IMG/VR virus record: IMGVR_UViG_3300006790_000022
Span: 1 to 52,482 of that record
DNA length: 52,482 bases
Source: a virus
Reading direction: 5' to 3' (one strand)
The notes beneath the pieces are model-generated. The model made no database searches and was not told the DNA's origin. It saw only the letters and a list, made by a program, of their open reading frames with translations. Position numbers and translations under genes: made by a program. How positions within the stretch are numbered: position 1 is the stretch's first letter; each line of letters begins with the position of its first letter. This document shows, piece after piece, positions 48,726 to 52,482 of this stretch.

Positions 48726-50960
48726 ATGTTAGATTATTTAAAGAAATATCAAACTGGAGGTTCGGTCGGGTCTTCGGCTTCTTACGTTGAAAGTGAGCTT
48801 TCTTATATAGACCCTAAAGTTAAATCTATTATGGGCGGATTTTCTAAATCTGTTTATTATGATGAAGATAAGACAAATCTAAAATCATTACATAAAACTT
48901 TAGGAGATCTTGGGAAAGAAATTGAAAACAGAAGAGCTGGTAAGGAGCCGGGGGAGAAATATAAGGATCAATCAATGGATAAATTGATGAATCATTATAG
49001 AAAGCTTGATAAACACTTTAATAATACTATCAAACATAAAGCACAAGGTTATGCTGAAGCTGCTGTACGTTACCTAAACGGTGAAAGACGTATGGCTCTT
49101 AGTATGGACAGGTATAACGAGGAGGATAGAAAAGAAATTAATAGGTACATTGATAAGAAGATATATCAATATACTAATGTAGCAAATGAGGTATTTAAAG
49201 ACCCAACATTAAAAACTGCACAGGAAAGTATGAAAAAACGAGAAATTGGTTATACTGTTACTGATGTTGCTAAATTTAAAAATGGTGGTAAGTTAGTTCC
49301 TAAATATCAATCAGGTAGTAGTATACTTAATGATAGCTACATATTGGATCTTATCCAAGATCCTGGGACTAATACTGACCCGAGTTCTTATAATCCTCCT
49401 GTAATGTTAGACCCTAGATATACAACACCTACTACAGATGGTAGTACATATGGTAGACCTAATGTAGATGGTAGTTCTTACACAGTTCCTACACCACTAG
49501 ATCCTAATAAATTTACTGTACAACCTGCACAAGACGCTTCAGGTTATAGAAGTCCTGTTTATAATGCAGCGCCATATCAAGGTGTTCCAGTACAAAATGC
49601 TGGGCAATATAAAAGTATTGGTGATATTTTAAATATTAATACTTATAAAACACCTGGTTCAGATCCTAGTAATTATATACAAGAAACTACTAACCCTATT
49701 AATGTAGCTAATTATGGCACACCCGGGGATGATGTTGATTATCAGGACTATATTCCAGAAAGATCTAAAGATACGGAAGGGGATTACACAACGCCGTCAC
49801 AGAAGGATGTTAGTAAATACGGAACTCCTACAGGATACTTATTACCTAGAACAGAATCTATAAATAAATTCGGTAGGAATGTTGATCATAGTTTTGGGCA
49901 GAATCAAGCTACACAATATTCATCTGTTATAGATGATTATGCTAGCGCTGATTTAGAGGAGGATTTAGTTCAAAAAGCTAGAGGTCATAAAAATACTGGT
50001 GTAGTTAGAGAAGGAATGGCACCTATAGTTTCTAGGACTGGATTTAATACACCATTAGGTCCTATTCAATTTAATGATATAGCGCAGTTATGGTTAGCTA
50101 AAAAGGCTTATGATAGACCAGTAGCTGTAACACCTGTATATCAGGAAGATTACCAAGGAAGAGGTTCTAGAACTGTTAGATCTATTTCTGGTATCGACCC
50201 TTCTATAAGAAGTAGGGTACAAAAAGATATAGCTAAGATAGGTGGTTCCGGATATCAAGGTTCTGATCCTATTATGCAGATGATTACTGGTATGAAAATC
50301 AGTGAAGCTAAAAGGGATGCTAGAATGGACTGGGCTGTTAAAGAGGCTGAACATTTACGCGCTGAAGAGGAAAGATTTGCTAGAGAGTCAGAAGAGAAGA
50401 GACAGCAAATCTCAGATGACTTAGTAGAGGCTAATAGAGTGAAGAATGCGAACGAATTACGTGTTACTGAGGGGAAAGTTAAGGATGCTGCAAATGAAGT
50501 CGCTAGAGAAGCTCAATGGGCTTCTAATTTAGGTGCTGTATTTAATACTATACAAGGTAGATGGAATGCTAATGCTAAACAAAGAAATACTGCTAGAGCG
50601 GCTATTTGGAAAGAAAATAAAGATAGAGAATATAACTTAGCTCTTAAACAATACGATGATAACGAAAGAACACTTCGTTATGCTGAAGGTACACATAGAC
50701 TAGATAGACAAAAGTATGTAACTGGGTTAGATAAAAACTTAAGTGAGGCAGAGAGACAACAAAAGGTTAATGATTATGATAAAGCCTTTAAAGAGTCTAA
50801 TAAAGAATTATATGAGAACAGATCTAAGTATGCTGAGAAACTAGGACTTTTAGGTGAGACAGATATGGAAGAAACTATGTATAAGCATGATGTGTTTAGT
50901 AAAGGGGACTCACTTTTAAATCTTAACTACGGAGCTCGTGAAGTAGATGAAAATAAATAA
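48726..50960 (+). CDS. GG-tagged cargo-like protein with Tyr-Pro repeats and coiled coil
   Basis: This 744-residue protein starts MLDYLKKYQTGG. Helices follow (about 15-175), then a second tag pair FKNGGKLVPKYQSGSS (about 184-199). Next is a low-complexity repeat domain (222-371) of about ten-residue units beginning Y-x-x-P, and a long charged coiled coil (about 520-720: AEHLRAEEERFARESEEKRQQ...). The coiled coil suggests a tape-measure, ejection or cargo protein. The two tags split off the first helical block, as if it were a removable or separately sorted part. It is followed by a small hairpin and a terminator. Confidence 0.75.
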   Translation: MLDYLKKYQTGGSVGSSASYVESELSYIDPKVKSIMGGFSKSVYYDEDKTNLKSLHKTLGDLGKEIENRRAGKEPGEKYKDQSMDKLMNHYRKLDKHFNNTIKHKAQGYAEAAVRYLNGERRMALSMDRYNEEDRKEINRYIDKKIYQYTNVANEVFKDPTLKTAQESMKKREIGYTVTDVAKFKNGGKLVPKYQSGSSILNDSYILDLIQDPGTNTDPSSYNPPVMLDPRYTTPTTDGSTYGRPNVDGSSYTVPTPLDPNKFTVQPAQDASGYRSPVYNAAPYQGVPVQNAGQYKSIGDILNINTYKTPGSDPSNYIQETTNPINVANYGTPGDDVDYQDYIPERSKDTEGDYTTPSQKDVSKYGTPTGYLLPRTESINKFGRNVDHSFGQNQATQYSSVIDDYASADLEEDLVQKARGHKNTGVVREGMAPIVSRTGFNTPLGPIQFNDIAQLWLAKKAYDRPVAVTPVYQEDYQGRGSRTVRSISGIDPSIRSRVQKDIAKIGGSGYQGSDPIMQMITGMKISEAKRDARMDWAVKEAEHLRAEEERFARESEEKRQQISDDLVEANRVKNANELRVTEGKVKDAANEVAREAQWASNLGAVFNTIQGRWNANAKQRNTARAAIWKENKDREYNLALKQYDDNERTLRYAEGTHRLDRQKYVTGLDKNLSEAERQQKVNDYDKAFKESNKELYENRSKYAEKLGLLGETDMEETMYKHDVFSKGDSLLNLNYGAREVDENK
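49389..49838 (+). repeat. Degenerate ten-residue Tyr-x-x-Pro coding repeat
   Basis: Units read YNPPVMLDPR, YTTPTTDGST, YGRPNVDGSS, YTVPTPLDPNK, FTVQPAQDASG, YRSPVYNAAP, YQGVPVQNAGQ, and after a spacer YKTPGSDPSN and further degenerate copies to residue 371. The period is about ten residues with Tyr first and Pro fourth. It probably forms an extended, flexible linker. Confidence 0.8.
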
Positions 50961-50967
50961 AAAATAA

Positions 50968-50983
50968 CTCTCAAGTAGGAGAG
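50968..50983 (+). promoter_or_regulatory. Short hairpin after the 48726 gene
   Basis: CTCTC (50968-50972) pairs with GAGAG (50979-50983) around AAGTAG, about 20 bases before the main terminator hairpin. It may shield the 3' end of the mRNA. Confidence 0.4.
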
Positions 50984-51001
50984 ACTTAATATATGACGAA
51001 G

Positions 51002-51030
51002 AGCCTTGGTATAAAAATCAAGGCTTTTTT
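51002..51030 (+). terminator. Rho-independent terminator
   Basis: AGCCTTG (51002-51008) pairs perfectly with CAAGGCT (51019-51025) around an A-rich ten-base loop and runs into TTTTTT. It separates the 48726 gene from the next tagged gene. Confidence 0.9.
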
Positions 51031-51093
51031 ACTATTATAACCTTAATATATTAGACTATTTTTAGTATATTAACAGACATAAACAATGTATTT

Positions 51094-52482
51094 ATGATAC
51101 TTTTCAGGAAAAAACAACCAATAAAGAAACACCAGGCCGGTGGATCTGTAACACACTATTACCCATACAAAGTACAACTAAGACAAGAGTCTACAGCTGC
51201 TGATATTGGGGTAATGTTAGATAAACACAAACCAAAAACTAAAGCCTCAGGTAAGGGAGACTCAAAAGTTGAGTTACCAAATCCTTATAAAGATATTAAA
51301 GGACTACAGGTAGATAAGCAGGCTTATATGGCTAAAGCTAGAGATTTAGAAGATAGACTAAACCTTGTAATGACTACAGACCCTAATTACCAATCGAACC
51401 CAGAATTTCTTGATCTTAATAGTAAATTAAATCAATTATATAGTACGGAATTAGATCATTTAGCTCAGGAAAAAGCAGCTCATGATGATGCGTCACAAAG
51501 AATTAAAGATGGGGGATATGGTGACCAGTGGGTAATGCAGAATGGTGTTGGTGTTGCTATAAATAATAAGACTGGTAAAACCGAGTATATCCAAGCAGCT
51601 AGTATACACGCTACTGATAAAGACGGTAGTAAAATTTATAGACCTGTAAAATATAAAAAAGGATTACAGCTTAGAGAAAATAGTCTTGATGAGATTATTA
51701 ATATTGATAATACTAAAGGCAGTATGATTGTAAATGGTGATTTTACAAATACATTAGCTAGCGGTATATCTACTAAAGATGCTTATAAGGAATTAATAGA
51801 CCCGGTATTTACTGATATTGGATATACTGCCGATTCAGCTAAAGAAACTTATAAAAATGTAACATTTGATGGGGCGACTTTTTATACGGAAAAAACAGAT
51901 AGAGAAGATGCTAAGTCTAATATTAACCAATTAAATAGTGCGCTTGAAACATTACCGGATAGGTTAGCTAGTTCACCAGGGTTTAATACTTTAGTAGCTG
52001 ATGCTTATCAGGAAAGTTCTGTTGCGAAAATTATAGAAGATGCTTATAAAGAGGCAAGAATGGCTGATAAAGAGCAGGCAAAGAAGATAATAAATAATGC
52101 ATATGCTGCTGCAGATGTTCAAGCGTCTCAGATAGTTATTAATCGATTAAAGCTAGAAGCAGCTAAACGACTTCAAACTGAGGGGCTTACTGTTAAAGTA
52201 CGAGACTTAGAAGAAACAGAAGAGGAGAAAGCCGCTAGAACTGGAGAAGGCCCTCATAAAGCTTTACCAGAATCGTTAGATGCTGTATTAGGTATGACTC
52301 GTAGGGTGTCTTTTACATATGATATAGATCCAGAAGGAACTAATTTTATTTATACTGGTGATGATGATAATGCATTTAAACCTAAGGAGAAGTTTGATTT
52401 TACCACAAGGTTAGAGGGGCATGTTGATGATAGAGCTAAAGAATCTATTGATTTTCAAAAACCAATATCTAAACAACGAGAT
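51094..52482 (+). CDS. GG-tagged large protein, cut by window end
   Basis: The open frame runs 463 codons from the ATG at 51094 to the last base of the window without a stop, so the protein is incomplete. It starts MILFRKKQPIKKHQAGGSV (tag KHQAGG, residues 12-17). The visible part is soluble, mixed helix and strand, with charged helices (e.g. DKQAYMAKARDLEDRLNLVM and EARMADKEQAKKIINNAYAAADV) and no membrane segment or known catalytic motif. An upstream ATG at 51086 is followed at once by a stop. It follows a terminator, so it has its own promoter. By tag and size it belongs to the cargo-like set with 48726. Confidence 0.82.
   Translation, partial: MILFRKKQPIKKHQAGGSVTHYYPYKVQLRQESTAADIGVMLDKHKPKTKASGKGDSKVELPNPYKDIKGLQVDKQAYMAKARDLEDRLNLVMTTDPNYQSNPEFLDLNSKLNQLYSTELDHLAQEKAAHDDASQRIKDGGYGDQWVMQNGVGVAINNKTGKTEYIQAASIHATDKDGSKIYRPVKYKKGLQLRENSLDEIINIDNTKGSMIVNGDFTNTLASGISTKDAYKELIDPVFTDIGYTADSAKETYKNVTFDGATFYTEKTDREDAKSNINQLNSALETLPDRLASSPGFNTLVADAYQESSVAKIIEDAYKEARMADKEQAKKIINNAYAAADVQASQIVINRLKLEAAKRLQTEGLTVKVRDLEETEEEKAARTGEGPHKALPESLDAVLGMTRRVSFTYDIDPEGTNFIYTGDDDNAFKPKEKFDFTTRLEGHVDDRAKESIDFQKPISKQRD

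Noticed and set aside
1-52482. CRISPR arrays, insertion sequences or integrase
   Set aside because: I saw no regularly spaced direct repeats, no transposase-like protein and no recombinase; the protein-level repeats lie in fibre and linker domains.

Overview
The window is part of the genome of a tailed phage that very probably infects a member of the Bacteroidota. The DNA is AT-rich and every supportable gene lies on the + strand. Start codons sit behind A/T-rich leaders (often AATAATATG) rather than clear Shine-Dalgarno sites, many genes overlap as TAATG, and several transcription units start near the Bacteroidota -7 motif TAnnTTTG. Gene order (large terminase, portal, scaffold-like protein, major capsid protein, connector-like proteins, a giant tail protein, fibres, large 'cargo-like' proteins) and the start of the 1869-residue protein resemble crAss-like podoviruses (Crassvirales). 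That placement is an inference from remembered family features and was not searched.

Layout. 1-4350: a terminator, a tRNA-Arg, a GG-tagged protein with an HEXXH zincin motif, two small beta-rich virion-type proteins, a possible small RNA, and a six-tRNA array (Glu, Leu, Leu, Trp, Cys, Arg) containing a long hairpin. 4352-13850: packaging and head genes, namely a DUF2158-like small protein, a candidate small terminase, the large terminase, a tandem-GroES protein, portal, small virion proteins and an acidic scaffold candidate. 13860-18350: the putative major capsid protein and a second abundant structural protein, each with its own promoter, structured leader and terminator. 18400-28000: a multi-tagged basic protein, connector candidates and the giant tail protein. 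28000-45550: a long fibre and adhesin island (YadA-like beta-roll fibre, two paralogous lectin-like proteins), interrupted by a three-gene tagged operon (Gly-rich protein, DUF192 protein, M23-like protein). 45630-48350: lysis module (holin, small membrane proteins, L,D-transpeptidase-like lysin, spanin-like protein). 48420-52482: three more tagged proteins, the last cut by the window end.

The most interesting signal is a short lysine/aromatic-glutamine-x-Gly-Gly motif (KYQxGG, KHQxGG, and a related FKxGG or YKxGG form). It recurs at N-termini, internally and at a C-terminus in eight proteins scattered over 51 kb. It is absent from terminase, portal, capsid, fibre and lysis proteins. The tagged set includes zincin, M23-like and DUF192 domains, glycine-zipper and coiled-coil proteins. 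This is what a sorting or processing signal for encapsidated or ejected proteins would look like.

Other notable points are a tandem double GroES between terminase and portal, an M23-like domain with an altered zinc site, a scaffold candidate with the same peptide at both ends, a ten-residue Tyr-Pro repeat in a coiled-coil protein, structurally irregular tRNAs, and a 22-bp hairpin inside the tRNA array.
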